This document shows, one piece after another, positions 1 through 9,801 of a DNA stretch of 56,094 bases. Within the stretch, counting starts at the first letter, position 1, and every line of letters begins with the position of its first letter. The position numbers and the translations under genes were made by a program. Source of the stretch: an uncultured Azospirillum sp. (GTDB taxonomy: Bacteria; Pseudomonadota; Alphaproteobacteria; Azospirillales; Azospirillaceae); NCBI RefSeq assembly GCF_946480385.1, contig NZ_CAMLJP010000029.1:1-56094 (forward strand), read 5' to 3'. Under the pieces are notes generated by a model that saw nothing but the letters and a program-made list of their open reading frames with translations, ran no database searches and was not told the DNA's origin.

Positions 1-42
1 CTCGCGGCCGAGGGTTTGGCCGGGGAGGAGTAAGGCGAGGGA

Positions 43-258
43 TCAGGCGGCGCGGTTCAACGCGGACGCGCCGATGATCTCGGCATAGTCTGCGCGCTCA
101 TTGCGCAGGTTGGCCAGAAGATCGACCAGACTGTCACGAACGAAAGCGTCGTCCTGCTCGACGATGGTGTCTTGCGTCAGTCGAATGAACTGATCGAGAA
201 GCGCGATATGGGCCGCAGATGACGCGTTGATCTTCTTGGTGTTGACGGCGCCGATCAT
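43..258 (-). CDS. Small hypothetical protein (71 aa)
   Basis: No family is recognised. The protein is mostly charged and helical, with a run of Leu, Asp and Arg residues in the middle (LVDLLANLRNERADYAEIIG) and no signal peptide or membrane segment. I start it at the ATG at 258 because AAGGGAGA lies about five bases upstream. An ATG 39 bases further up is possible but has no such site. Codon use is typical of the chromosome. It is a monocistronic minus-strand gene followed by the window edge, and its function is unknown. Confidence 0.6.
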   Translation of the reverse strand: MIGAVNTKKINASSAAHIALLDQFIRLTQDTIVEQDDAFVRDSLVDLLANLRNERADYAEIIGASALNRAA

Positions 259-619
259 GTAAATCTCCCTTGGCCTGAGCGTTCCCGATGACATCATTAG
301 GCCATCGGGCCAGTTAAAGACTTCCTAACGGGACTATGCAGCAGGTGGTATCTTCGGGGGTACTTCCGATCTATGGTCGCGTCGCCTACGACCACTCCGA
401 AGAGTTACCCCGAACGTCGAAATCGACGCCCGATACCCTGCTGCGATGGGTCACCGTCGGATGTCCCGGCAGGTGTCTTGCACTATGACAACACGTACCG
501 TTATGTCAGGTTGCTCAGAGCGCCAGAGGGAATTGGAGGGAGAGACTACCAAAGGGTGCAGTCCCGTCAACCCCGTTGGGGATCATGACCTCCCTGGAAA
601 TGCTGGCGGTTGGAGGGGA
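259..619. other. Intergenic region without a convincing gene
   Basis: The stretch between two small minus-strand genes has no reading frame with convincing codon bias or a ribosome binding site. It contains the strongly foldable element at 338-444. A weaker hairpin lies at 486-508, where TGACA and TGTCA pair with a second inner 3-bp block. The promoter of the 43-258 gene must lie at its left end. Confidence 0.6.
338..444. other. Candidate structured RNA or cruciform element, three-way junction
   Basis: Paired blocks are directly visible. GCAGCAGG (338-345) pairs with CCTGCTGC (437-444), and GTAT (348-351) with ATAC (433-436). Inside this outer stem, TTCGGGGGTA (353-362) pairs with TACCCCGAA (406-414) with one bulged G. 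That arm carries an apical stem TGGTCG (374-379) with CGACCA (389-394). A second branch is CGTCGA (415-420) with TCGACG (423-428). All pairs listed are Watson-Crick, so strand cannot be decided from the fold. It matches no riboswitch, SRP, 6S or RNase P signature that I recognise. Confidence 0.5.
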
Positions 620-868
620 TCAGGCGGCGCGGCGGGCGTTCAGGCGGTCGCGGGTGTCGGCGCGCTCCAGTGCGCGGGCGACCAGATCGTCGAAGATCCC
701 GCCGATGGGCGCATCGAGCACCGCGGCCCTCCCGGCCAGCATCGGGCCTTCCATCAGGACCGATCCTTCCTCCCCCGGGCCGAGAACGCGCCAGCCGCGG
801 CTCTTCATCTCCGAAACGCGCGTCCGGGCAATGAAGGCGCGGATATGGTCGTGTGCCAGATCGTCCAT
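620..868 (-). CDS. Small hypothetical protein (82 aa)
   Basis: Unrecognised soluble protein. The N-terminus (MDDLAHDHIRAFIARTR) looks like an amphipathic helix. The middle is Gly-rich (GPGEEGSVLMEGPMLAG) and the C-terminus is Arg/Ala-rich and helical. The start at 868 is preceded by AGGGGGAACAG, a plausible ribosome binding site. Codon positions show the normal GC bias. It runs away from fumC, from which it is separated by about 290 bases that must hold both promoters. No function can be assigned. Confidence 0.6.
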   Translation of the reverse strand: MDDLAHDHIRAFIARTRVSEMKSRGWRVLGPGEEGSVLMEGPMLAGRAAVLDAPIGGIFDDLVARALERADTRDRLNARRAA

Positions 869-1160
869 TCTGTTCCCCCTGTCGCTGTCGCCGTGTCGCT
901 GTCATGACCGCCGGACTTGCGGCGGCTCAACCGGTCACTCGGAAAAGGGTACGGAAGAACAGCGAACGCAACAAGAACAAATTCGGGGGTGAGGCGAGGA
1001 TTCCTGCCGAGTCGCCCAAGCTCCCGCTTAGACCGCCCCGAAACGCCCCTTCAAACCGCCCCTTGCCGTCCGCACCTTCACCGCAAAGATCAGGCGGGGC
1101 GGGAGCATTTGCAACCCGCCCCATCCGTGACCAAAAGCGGCGATCAGGAAAGGTCCGACC

Positions 1161-2552
<1,392 letters not shown>

Positions 2553-2563
2553 GCTTGGGGTTA

Positions 2564-2619
2564 GGGTGGGGGTGTGTCGTTCCCGGCCGTTCCGGCCTTC
2601 CTCTGACCACCCCCATCCC
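2564..2619. repeat. Stem-loop downstream of fumC, possibly a decayed palindromic repeat
   Basis: GGGGGTG (2568-2574) pairs with CACCCCC (2608-2614), flanked by GGG and CCC. An inner hairpin GGCC-GTTCC-GGCC lies at 2585-2597. The G-rich/C-rich arms resemble the centre of the larger palindromic elements found elsewhere in this window. It begins about a dozen bases after the fumC stop and could act as a transcript end or stabiliser, but there is no T run. Confidence 0.4.
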
Positions 2620-2642
2620 CCAATTGCGATGCGTGCGTGACC

Positions 2643-2870
2643 ATGAAGAAGCGTTCGGTCCTGATCGCCGGCCACCCCACCAGCGTCTCCCTCGAGGAGG
2701 AGTTCTGGGATGCCCTGAAATCGGTCGCCCAGTACCGCGGCCTGTCGGTGAACGCCCTGATCGAGGAGATCGACCAGACCCGCAGCGGCAATCTCTCCAG
2801 CGCCATCCGCGTCTATGTGCTGAAGGCGGTGCAGGGACGCGGGGAGGGGCGCGGGACGGGGGAGGGGTAA
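2643..2870 (+). CDS. Ribbon-helix-helix domain protein (RHH_4 type)
   Basis: A 75-aa protein with the pattern of the alphaproteobacterial RHH_4 family: a short beta strand (KRSVLIAGHPTSVSLEEEFW), then helices (ALKSVAQYRGLSVNALIEEI and SSAIRVYVLKAVQ). Such proteins are predicted DNA-binding regulators. The C-terminus is a Gly/Arg-rich tail. The start is either ATG at 2643 or a GTG two codons upstream; neither has a clear ribosome binding site. It follows fumC by about 90 bases and is probably transcribed separately or by read-through. Confidence 0.8.
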   Translation: MKKRSVLIAGHPTSVSLEEEFWDALKSVAQYRGLSVNALIEEIDQTRSGNLSSAIRVYVLKAVQGRGEGRGTGEG

Positions 2871-2963
2871 GAGAGGACCTCGGCGGACTGCCACGATGGA
2901 CAGCCGCCCGCCACCGGCGTACACGCTTGCTCGCCGTCCGCTTCCCGACGAGACCCCGCCGCC

Positions 2964-3710
2964 ATGTCTCCCGCCATACCCGCCGCCATACCTGCCGATG
3001 TCACCACGCTCGACATCATCGCCTTCGTCTGGTTCGTCGGCTCCTGGGTCGGCTTCACCGTCACCCAGGATCATCTGCTGACCGGCCGCAACGTGCTGAA
3101 TCAGCATCTGCGGATCGTGCGCCGTCACTGGATCGAACGGATGCTGGAGCGCGACAACCGCATCCTCGATTCGCAGCTGTTCGGCCACACCATGCACAGC
3201 TGCACCTTCTTCGCCTCCACCAACATGCTGGTGCTGGCCGGCCTGATCGGGTCCTTCGGCGCGGCGGAGCGGGCGCAGCAGTTCATCTCCGACCTGTCCT
3301 TCGCCGTCCAGACCTCGGCCCAGCTGTTCGAAATCAAGATGCTGCTGATGGTGGTGATCTTCACCTTCGGCTTCTTCAAGTTCACCTGGGCGCTGCGCCA
3401 GTACAATTACTGCTGCGCCCTGATCGGCTCGGCTCCGATGCCGCCGGTTCCGCCGGACGACCGCAAGGAAATCGCCCGGACCATCGGAGAGGCCCTGACC
3501 CTGGCGATCACGGCGCTGAACGGCGGGATCCGCGCCTATTACTTCGCGCTGGCGGCGTTGGTCTGGGTGATCGGACCGATTCCTCTGATCGCGGCCTCCA
3601 GCGGCGTGGTTCTGGTTCTTACCCGCCGTCAGGCCTTTTCCGCCACCGAGAAGGTCATCCGCGTCCAGACCCAATGGCTGGAGAGAAACGATTCAACCAA
3701 GATGAAATAA
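2964..3710 (+). CDS. DUF599 family integral membrane protein
   Basis: This 248-aa protein has about four hydrophobic segments: near 18-38 (DIIAFVWFVGSWVGFTV), 75-98, 120-145 and 190-220. The cytoplasmic-looking segments contain NVLNQHLRIVRRHWIERM and FGHTMHSCTFFASTNMLVLA. That arrangement matches DUF599, an uncharacterised inner-membrane family. The ATG at 2964 follows the RHH gene closely, with only weak upstream purines. Nothing in the sequence indicates a substrate. The composition is normal for the region. Confidence 0.8.
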   Translation: MSPAIPAAIPADVTTLDIIAFVWFVGSWVGFTVTQDHLLTGRNVLNQHLRIVRRHWIERMLERDNRILDSQLFGHTMHSCTFFASTNMLVLAGLIGSFGAAERAQQFISDLSFAVQTSAQLFEIKMLLMVVIFTFGFFKFTWALRQYNYCCALIGSAPMPPVPPDDRKEIARTIGEALTLAITALNGGIRAYYFALAALVWVIGPIPLIAASSGVVLVLTRRQAFSATEKVIRVQTQWLERNDSTKMK

Positions 3711-3848
3711 CATTTAAAAAGCCACCATATTTTCCGCGTGTGCGACCAAATATCCTCTACCTGATGGCGAGTTGCGGTGTCTAAGGTCGACGCATTGAAA
3801 GACGGCGCGACGAACTTCCCGCGCCACGCAGAAGATAAGAGGGCGACG

Positions 3849-4055
3849 ATGGACGCCGATACCGCACTGAGCATCATGGAAACGCTGGATCAGGCCGAAG
3901 CGCTGCTGCGCCGCATGCACCTGCGCGACGGCTGTGCGGGCGCCAATGCGCTGGCCCATAACCGGCAATTGCTGACCGCCGCCCGCCACCGGCTGGAGCA
4001 GGTCCACAGCATCGAGGGGATGGGCGCCTTTGCCGGTGCGCCGGCGCTGGCCTGA
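3849..4055 (+). CDS. Small hypothetical protein (68 aa)
   Basis: Predicted soluble, mainly helical protein (DADTALSIMETLDQAEALLR, then a Cys/Ala-rich turn and RHRLEQVHSIEGM). I chose the ATG at 3849 because AAGAGG sits six bases upstream. A GTG at 3777 would add 24 residues of poor composition. It ends 27 bases before the convergent EAL gene stop. No family is recognised, and the identification as a gene rests on the ribosome binding site and codon bias. Confidence 0.5.
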   Translation: MDADTALSIMETLDQAEALLRRMHLRDGCAGANALAHNRQLLTAARHRLEQVHSIEGMGAFAGAPALA

Positions 4056-4082
4056 TCCGGCAGTTCATCCCGTCAGCCCGGC

Positions 4083-5843
4083 TCAGCCCTTAAGCAGCAC
4101 CTTTCCGCCGCTGCGCACCTTCGACCAGTCCTTGGCGAAATAGGCGAAGTCCCGCGACGGCCGGCTGAACAGGAAGCCCTGGGCCAGCGACACCCCCAGC
4201 CCGGCCAGCAGGTCGGCGTGCACCGTCTCCTCCACCTGCTCGCCGATCAGGTCCAGCCCCAGCTGGCGGCAGACGTCGACCATCGACCGCAGCATGGCCA
4301 TGTCGCGCGGGTTGCCGACGGCGCCACGGACGAAGCTGCCGTCGATCTTGGCGTAATCGGCTTGGATGCCGTACAGCGACTGGAAGCTGGTCGAACCGGC
4401 GCCGACATCGTCCAGGCAGATGCGGAACCCGCATCCGCGCAGCTTCTGCAGCACCTCGTTCAGCTTGGCGATGTCGGTGACGACGACGGTTTCCGTTACC
4501 TCGATCAGCAGTTTCGCGGCCAGATCGCCATAGGGGGCGACGACCGACTGGAACTGTTTGAGGAAAATCGGGCTCATCAGCGTCTTGGCCGACAGGTTGA
4601 TGGCCACGTCCGGCAGCTTCGGCTCCTTGCGGAACTCCTGCAGGGTGTCCAGCACCGTCCGGGTCAGCAGCAGGTCGAAATCATAGATCAGCCCGACATC
4701 CTCGGCGAAGGTGATGAAGTCGGCCGGCGAACTCATGCCGTCGACACGGGTCAGCGCCTCCAGATGGTGGACGGCGCCGGTGCCGATGTCGACGATCGGC
4801 TGGTAGACGACGATGAAGTCGCGGTTGTCGATGGTCGCGCGCAGCTGGCCGATTCGCTCCACCGCCCCGGCCATCAGCCGGTTGGCGCCGTCCTCCAGGC
4901 TGGAGATGGTGAACTCCCCGCCTTGCGCCGAGGCGAAGGCCTGCACCGTATAGACCAGCGCGCGAGCCGCATCGGCCGCGTCCAGCCGGTCGTCGGCCAT
5001 GTCCAGCGTCCAGGACCTGATGCCGCCGGGCAGGGCGCCGCCCGCCGCCTCGATGATCTGGGCGATGTGGCCCTGCACCTCGCGCCCGTCGATGTCGGCG
5101 GCATGGACGATGCCGTACCGGTCGCCGGTCAGCTGGCCCGCGCTGTCGCCGTCGGCGGAGATGCCGCGCAGATAGGCGTCGATACCCTCGCGCACCTCCG
5201 CCGCCGCCCCTTCCGGCATTGCCTCCACCATCGCCTGCAGCCCCTCGACCAGCAGCAGGGTCAGCCCCTGGTCGAGCCCCCTCTCGCGGGCGGCGAGGAT
5301 CCGCTCCTCCAGGATGCCGGCGAAGCCGCTCTGGTCCAGCAACTCGCCCTGCGCGGCGGCGGCGGCGGCGCCATGGCGCGGCGGTGCGGTCAGCAGGACG
5401 GTCAGGAACAGCGACCCCGGACAGGAATCGAGCCGGCAGCCACCCAGCAGGGCCGGGAACTGTTGTCCGTCGAAGGCCTGGAACAGCACGCGCGACGGCT
5501 TGATCCGCGCCTTCTCCCGGATGCGGTCGAACAGGACATGGACGTATTTGCGGTCGCCGGGGGCCACCACCTCCATCAGGTTGGTGCCGACCAGCCCGCC
5601 GACCTCGCCCTTGGTCAGACGGCAGCGCGCCCCGGCGGAAAACAGGATGTTTCCCTGCGCGTCCGTTTCGATCAGCAGGTCAGCGGCGGCAAAGGCGAAC
5701 CCGACGAAGCGGTCGCGGTCGCGGCTCGACGCCGGACGGCGCGGCGCCGCCGAACCGGCAGCCGGCGTCACCACCGGGCCGACGACCGGAGCCATCACCG
5801 GGGAGGAACGTCCTGCACTGTCCTGCGCCAAGGGCATCGTCAT
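4083..5843 (-). CDS. PAS / degenerate GGDEF / EAL domain protein
   Basis: Likely cyclic-di-GMP phosphodiesterase or c-di-GMP sensor, 586 aa, cytosolic. A low-complexity Pro/Ala N-terminus (1-40) is followed by a PAS-like domain (about 46-150). A region with a GGDEF-like fold pattern but no GG[DE]EF motif comes next (about 170-330), then an EAL domain (about 345-580). In the EAL domain the EALTR motif, Asn of INLSAKT, Glu of IEVTET, Lys of AKIDGSF and Gln of AQGFLF are present. The usual DDFGTG loop reads DDVGAG and EGVE reads GEQVEE. Acidic metal ligands appear retained, so activity is possible but not certain. No clear ribosome binding site is seen at this start. Confidence 0.88.
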   Translation of the reverse strand: MTMPLAQDSAGRSSPVMAPVVGPVVTPAAGSAAPRRPASSRDRDRFVGFAFAAADLLIETDAQGNILFSAGARCRLTKGEVGGLVGTNLMEVVAPGDRKYVHVLFDRIREKARIKPSRVLFQAFDGQQFPALLGGCRLDSCPGSLFLTVLLTAPPRHGAAAAAAQGELLDQSGFAGILEERILAARERGLDQGLTLLLVEGLQAMVEAMPEGAAAEVREGIDAYLRGISADGDSAGQLTGDRYGIVHAADIDGREVQGHIAQIIEAAGGALPGGIRSWTLDMADDRLDAADAARALVYTVQAFASAQGGEFTISSLEDGANRLMAGAVERIGQLRATIDNRDFIVVYQPIVDIGTGAVHHLEALTRVDGMSSPADFITFAEDVGLIYDFDLLLTRTVLDTLQEFRKEPKLPDVAINLSAKTLMSPIFLKQFQSVVAPYGDLAAKLLIEVTETVVVTDIAKLNEVLQKLRGCGFRICLDDVGAGSTSFQSLYGIQADYAKIDGSFVRGAVGNPRDMAMLRSMVDVCRQLGLDLIGEQVEETVHADLLAGLGVSLAQGFLFSRPSRDFAYFAKDWSKVRSGGKVLLKG

Positions 5844-6166
5844 GAGGTTACAAATTGCATCAAAGTTTAGAGAGTTTCGGGATGAATGTGACCGAGAGTA
5901 ACCAATATCGGCATAGGTTAGAAGAGAGTCTGTTGCCGATGACCTTCGGCCGAACAGAACGCGACAATTTGTGACATCTATCCCGAAAATCCCAATGATC
6001 GAGCGGCATATTGCCTTATGCTGTTTTTCCGGAAATTATCGTTACCGAAAACTTGACGTGATTATTCCGGCGCCGCAACGATCGCCGTCGGAGGTGCCGG
6101 CCGGGGAGCGACGGCCCCCGCCAGCGCACCGGCGGGGGCCATGGTTTCCGCATCCGGTGTGCCGGT
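5844..6166. other. Relatively AT-rich intergenic region upstream of the EAL gene
   Basis: No credible gene is visible. The right part holds the GC hairpin at 6113-6140. The left part must carry the EAL gene promoter and contains the inverted repeat ATCGGCA (5907-5913) / TGCCGAT (5934-5940), arms 20 bases apart. This repeat lies about 65-100 bases upstream of the EAL start, a sensible position for a regulator site. No regulator can be named. Confidence 0.5.
6113..6140 (-). terminator. GC-rich stem-loop after the acyltransferase gene
   Basis: GGCCCCCGCC (6113-6122) pairs perfectly with GGCGGGGGCC (6131-6140) around an eight-base loop. It lies about 27 bases past the acyltransferase stop. There is no T run on the minus strand, so it may stabilise or attenuate rather than be a classical intrinsic terminator. 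Confidence 0.5.
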
Positions 6167-7330
6167 TCACGTGACTTCCACGGTCGCCGGCTGGATTGTG
6201 GGTTTGCGCCGGCCCAGAAGCAGCGCGTTGAAGCTTGCCTGACCGGGCATCTCGACGAAGCGGTAGGTCAGGGCGGACACCGCGACCACCGTCACCAGAT
6301 AGCAAAGCGCAAGCCCATCCATCACCCAGGCGCCACCGAAGAAGATCAGCCGGGTCTCGCCGCCGTCGACCGCCAGATCGGCGAACATCGGCTGGCCCAG
6401 CAGCTTCTGCATCACCGCCGCTGCCTTCTGGTACAAGGCGATGACCAGCGCATGGACCATGTAGATGGAGTAGGAGCGGGCGCCCAGCCACTGGAACGGC
6501 CCCTTGGCGAGCAGCCGCGAGAACAATCCACCCTCGAAGGCGAACACCCAGACCACCAGGCCGAACAGCAGCGGCGAGGCGAAGGACAGGGCGTTGCCAT
6601 GCGCCGCTGCCACGAAAGCGACCACCGCGGCCAGACTGGCCGCCTCGATCAATCCCGCCGCCGGCAGCTTCTCCAGTCCGGCGCGGCGGGCGGCTATGAA
6701 CAGCCGATAGACGACGTGTCCGGCGAAGAAGCCATAAAGGCAGCGGAAATAGCCGAGGTCGAAGCTGGTGTCGATGTAATGGTCCGACCATCCCATGACG
6801 ACGAAGGCCCCGGCGGACGACAGCGCCACGGCGGCCGCCGTCACCAGCCATGTGCGGCGGGCAAGCAGGCAGACCAAGGCAAAGGTGATATAGGCGAAGA
6901 CCTCCGCGCTGATCGACCAGCTCGGCATGTTCCAGGTCAGCTCGCCCTCGACGCCCAGTGAATGGACCAGGAAGAGGTTGCTGAGGATGGATGACGGCGC
7001 GAAGCGGCCGGTGAAAGCCGCGGCCTCGCCGTGGATCGCCAGCGCCTTGACGATCTCCAGCGGAATGAAGGCGACCAGCGTGGCCGCGTGCAGGGGCCAG
7101 ACGCGGCCCAACCGCCGGACCAGGAAGGTCCCGGTATCCGGGGCCGAGTTCAGACGCCCGAAATAGGCGTGGGAGATGACGAAACCACTGAGAACGAAGA
7201 AAAAGTCGACAAACAGATAGCTGCCTCGAACAAACGGATTGAGATAAAAAGTTCCAAAAGCGCTAAAATGGAATAAAGCCACGAATAAGGCGCATAAGCC
7301 GCGCCAGCCGTCCAGAACTGGGAAACGCAT
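6167..7330 (-). CDS. Acyltransferase family 3 membrane protein (OafA/YrhL type)
   Basis: An inner-membrane acyltransferase of 387 aa that would O-acylate surface sugars; the actual substrate is unknown. Family hallmarks are present: DGWRGLCALFVALFHF with the conserved His near residue 21, FFFVLSGFVISHAYF (about 43-57), RRLGRVWPLH with conserved Arg (about 72-81), and WNMPSWSISAEVFAY (about 133-147). About ten hydrophobic segments follow. The ATG at 7330 has AGGAG about seven bases upstream. It stands alone, so the polysaccharide or lipid it modifies cannot be inferred from context. Confidence 0.88.
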   Translation of the reverse strand: MRFPVLDGWRGLCALFVALFHFSAFGTFYLNPFVRGSYLFVDFFFVLSGFVISHAYFGRLNSAPDTGTFLVRRLGRVWPLHAATLVAFIPLEIVKALAIHGEAAAFTGRFAPSSILSNLFLVHSLGVEGELTWNMPSWSISAEVFAYITFALVCLLARRTWLVTAAAVALSSAGAFVVMGWSDHYIDTSFDLGYFRCLYGFFAGHVVYRLFIAARRAGLEKLPAAGLIEAASLAAVVAFVAAAHGNALSFASPLLFGLVVWVFAFEGGLFSRLLAKGPFQWLGARSYSIYMVHALVIALYQKAAAVMQKLLGQPMFADLAVDGGETRLIFFGGAWVMDGLALCYLVTVVAVSALTYRFVEMPGQASFNALLLGRRKPTIQPATVEVT

Positions 7331-7903
7331 TGGGTTTCTCCTAATTGGGGCGTCAATTCAGTCAGGTCATGTCGATTGCCGATGCTAAAGTTGCGGCCGA
7401 TTATTCCTTCGGAAGGTAAGGAAATTGCTCCTGCTTACCGCCGGGTGAACGTAAATGCCGGGCGCGCAACCAAACAGTCGAAAATGCGGTTTATTTCGAA
7501 TGATGGCCGGCGATTACCCCGGTCGGATTTCTTGCGTCGGATGTGCAATTGCTGGGGAGTGCGGATTTGCCGGATTGTGCGACGGCCATAGCGCCGATGG
7601 CGCGATCCGCCACACGGATTGGACTTCCCTGCCACCGGCTGGGTGCCGCCGGGGCAGTACGCCTCCTGCGCCCAGCGGTTGAACCTTCTCACGATTGTGC
7701 CCGGCCGTGCGGCCCGGCATCCTTCCTCCATCTCGTCGCGGCCGAAGAACCGGATGATGCCCATCCACCGGCGCAGCGCGTGCAGTGGCTGCAGTTCGGC
7801 CGTGGCGAGAACGAATTCCGCCCCGACATGAACCCTGGCATGAAAAAGGCCCCGCGACCGGTCCGGTCGGCGGGGCCTTCAGGTCTTTAAGCGATACGGA
7901 CCG
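7331..7903. other. 573-base region with no convincing gene
   Basis: Several open frames exist on both strands, but none combines a ribosome binding site, the local codon bias and a recognisable protein. A stem GCGGAT (7561-7566) / ATCCGC (7605-7610) encloses GCGCC-GAT-GGCGC (7591-7603). The right end holds the purK terminator. The region may be a decayed gene or regulatory DNA for the acyltransferase gene. Confidence 0.5.
7843..7879 (-). terminator. Rho-independent terminator of purEK
   Basis: AAGGCCCCG (7846-7854) pairs with CGGGGCCTT (7871-7879), and an inner stem CGACC/GGTCG extends the hairpin. On the minus strand it is followed by a five-T run (complement of 7843-7847). It lies 25 bases beyond the purK stop, as expected for an operon terminator. 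Confidence 0.85.
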
Positions 7904-9028
7904 TCAGCGGCGCGCGAACAGCCGGTTGACGTGGCCCATCTTGCGGCCGGGCCGCGCCTCCGTCTTGCCGTACAGGTGCAGCCGGGCGCCGGGTTCGGCC
8001 AGCAGGTCGGGCCAGCGCAGCACGTCGTCGCCGATCAGGTTGGTCATCTCGGCGTCGGCCACCCGCTCCACCGATCCCAGCGGCAGGCCGCAGACCGCGC
8101 GCACCAGCTGCTCGAACTGGCAGGTGGCGCAGGCGTCCATGGTCCAGTGGCCGGAATTGTGCGGGCGCGGCGCCATTTCGTTGACCAGCACGGCCCCGTC
8201 GGCGGTGACGAACATCTCCACCGCCAGCACGCCGACCAAATCCAACGCCTCGGCGATGCGGCGTGCGATGCGGTCGGCCTCCGCCGCGGTCTCGTCCGAC
8301 ACCTTGTCCGCCGCGGCGGGAGCGATGGTGACGTCGAGGATGCCGTCCTTGTGGCGGTTCTCCACCGCCGGATAGGCGACCATCGCACCGTCGGCGCCGC
8401 GGGCGACGATCACCGACACCTCGCAGGCGAAGGTGACGAAGCCCTCGACGATGCCCTCCACCCCCGGCTTGCCGCCGCCGATGGCCGCCCAGGCCGCCGC
8501 CGGATCGCTGCCGCTGTCCAGCCGCGCCTGTCCCTTGCCGTCATAGCCGAGCCGCGTCGATTTCAGAACGCAGCGCGGACCGACCTCCGCCACCGCGCGG
8601 GCGACTTCATCGGCACTGTTGGCCGCGCGCCAGGGTGCCGTCGCGATGCCGAGCGAGTTAACGAAGCTCTTCTCGGCGATGCGGTCCTGCGCCACCGACA
8701 GCACGTTGGGGCCGGGGTTCAGGTTGGTGAAGCGGCGCAGATGCTCGGCCGTGGCGACCGGCACATTCTCCCACTCCAGCGTCACCACATCGACCGAGCG
8801 GGCGAAGCGCTCCAGCGCCTCCAGATCGTCCCAGTCCGCCACCGTCGCTGCGGCGCTGACCTGCGCCGCCGGGCTGTCGGCCGCGTCGGGAGCGAAGACA
8901 TGGGTCTTGTAGCCCAGCCGCGCGGCGGCCAATGCCGTCATCCGGCCGAGCTGTCCGGCACCCAGCATGCCGATGGTGGAACCGGGGGCGAGGCGGGGCA
9001 GTGGGGTGCCGGTTGGCTTGCCGGTCAT
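7904..9028 (-). CDS. purK: 5-(carboxyamino)imidazole ribonucleotide synthase
   Basis: ATP-grasp enzyme that carboxylates aminoimidazole ribonucleotide with bicarbonate to give N5-CAIR in purine synthesis. It is 374 aa, the usual length. The N-terminal nucleotide fold is GSTIGMLGAGQLGRM (about 17-31). ATP-grasp features follow: VLKSTRLGYDGKGQARL (about 144-160), EGFVTFACEVSVIVARG and the metal-binding block VNEMAPRPHNSGHWT (about 265-279). It is the second gene of purE-purK, 21 bases downstream of purE, and is followed by a clear terminator. Confidence 0.97.
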   Translation of the reverse strand: MTGKPTGTPLPRLAPGSTIGMLGAGQLGRMTALAAARLGYKTHVFAPDAADSPAAQVSAAATVADWDDLEALERFARSVDVVTLEWENVPVATAEHLRRFTNLNPGPNVLSVAQDRIAEKSFVNSLGIATAPWRAANSADEVARAVAEVGPRCVLKSTRLGYDGKGQARLDSGSDPAAAWAAIGGGKPGVEGIVEGFVTFACEVSVIVARGADGAMVAYPAVENRHKDGILDVTIAPAAADKVSDETAAEADRIARRIAEALDLVGVLAVEMFVTADGAVLVNEMAPRPHNSGHWTMDACATCQFEQLVRAVCGLPLGSVERVADAEMTNLIGDDVLRWPDLLAEPGARLHLYGKTEARPGRKMGHVNRLFARR

Positions 9029-9049
9029 GGCGGTCTGACTTTCTCTTGA

Positions 9050-9586
9050 TTAGGTCGGATCGTCGACAGGGGCCTCGGCCACCGCGGCGGTCTGGCGGGC
9101 GCGCCAGCCGTCCAGCGCCTCGGCCACCGCCGGGTCCATCAGCGCGATGACCGAGCCGGCCAGCAGCGCGGCGTTGATGGCGCCGGCCTTGCCGATGGCC
9201 AGCGTGCCTACGGGCACGCCGCCCGGCATCTGCACGATCGACAGCAGGCTGTCCATGCCCTTCAGCGCATGGCTTTCGACCGGAACGCCGAAGACCGGCA
9301 GCGGCGTCATCGACGCGGCCATGCCCGGCAAATGGGCGGCGCCGCCGGCTCCGGCGATCACCACCTTCAGCCCGCGCGCCTTGGCGGTGGTGGCGTATTC
9401 CACCAGCCGGTGCGGGGTGCGGTGGGCGGAAACGATGCGGACCTCGTGCGGGACGCCCAGCGCCGCCAGCGTGTCGGCGGCGTGCTTCATCGTCGTCCAG
9501 TCGGACTGGCTGCCCATGATGATGCCGACCAGCGGCTGGGCGCCGGCAGCCGAGGGGGTGCTGTTCGGGGAGTGGTCGGCAGTCAC
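9050..9586 (-). CDS. purE: N5-carboxyaminoimidazole ribonucleotide mutase
   Basis: Converts the PurK product N5-CAIR to CAIR. This 178-aa protein has the class I PurE signatures: [13 protein letters not shown] (about 21-33) and [12 protein letters not shown] (about 52-63). The conserved glycine-rich segment [14 protein letters not shown] and the [15 protein letters not shown] block lie downstream. The start is a GTG at 9586 with GAGGAAAG about 10 bases upstream, and the first 17 residues are a non-conserved extension. It is the first gene of the purE-purK operon. Confidence 0.97.
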   Translation of the reverse strand: MTADHSPNSTPSAAGAQPLVGIIMGSQSDWTTMKHAADTLAALGVPHEVRIVSAHRTPHRLVEYATTAKARGLKVVIAGAGGAAHLPGMAASMTPLPVFGVPVESHALKGMDSLLSIVQMPGGVPVGTLAIGKAGAINAALLAGSVIALMDPAVAEALDGWRARQTAAVAEAPVDDPT

Positions 9587-9801
9587 GGCCTGGCGCTTTC
9601 CTCAAGGTCCGGAAAGCGGCGCATTATAGGAAGAGTCGGGCGCCTGTCCAGAGGCGGCGCCGCACCGCCACGCCCGGACTTGAGGAATCCGAGCCTGCGG
9701 CTGCGACATTCCGGCCCTTCCGGTGAAACATGGTTCCACCTATGGTGCCGCCTTATATGGACTGGATAGACCCTGCTCATTCCCAGAACCGGACCCAACG
9801 C

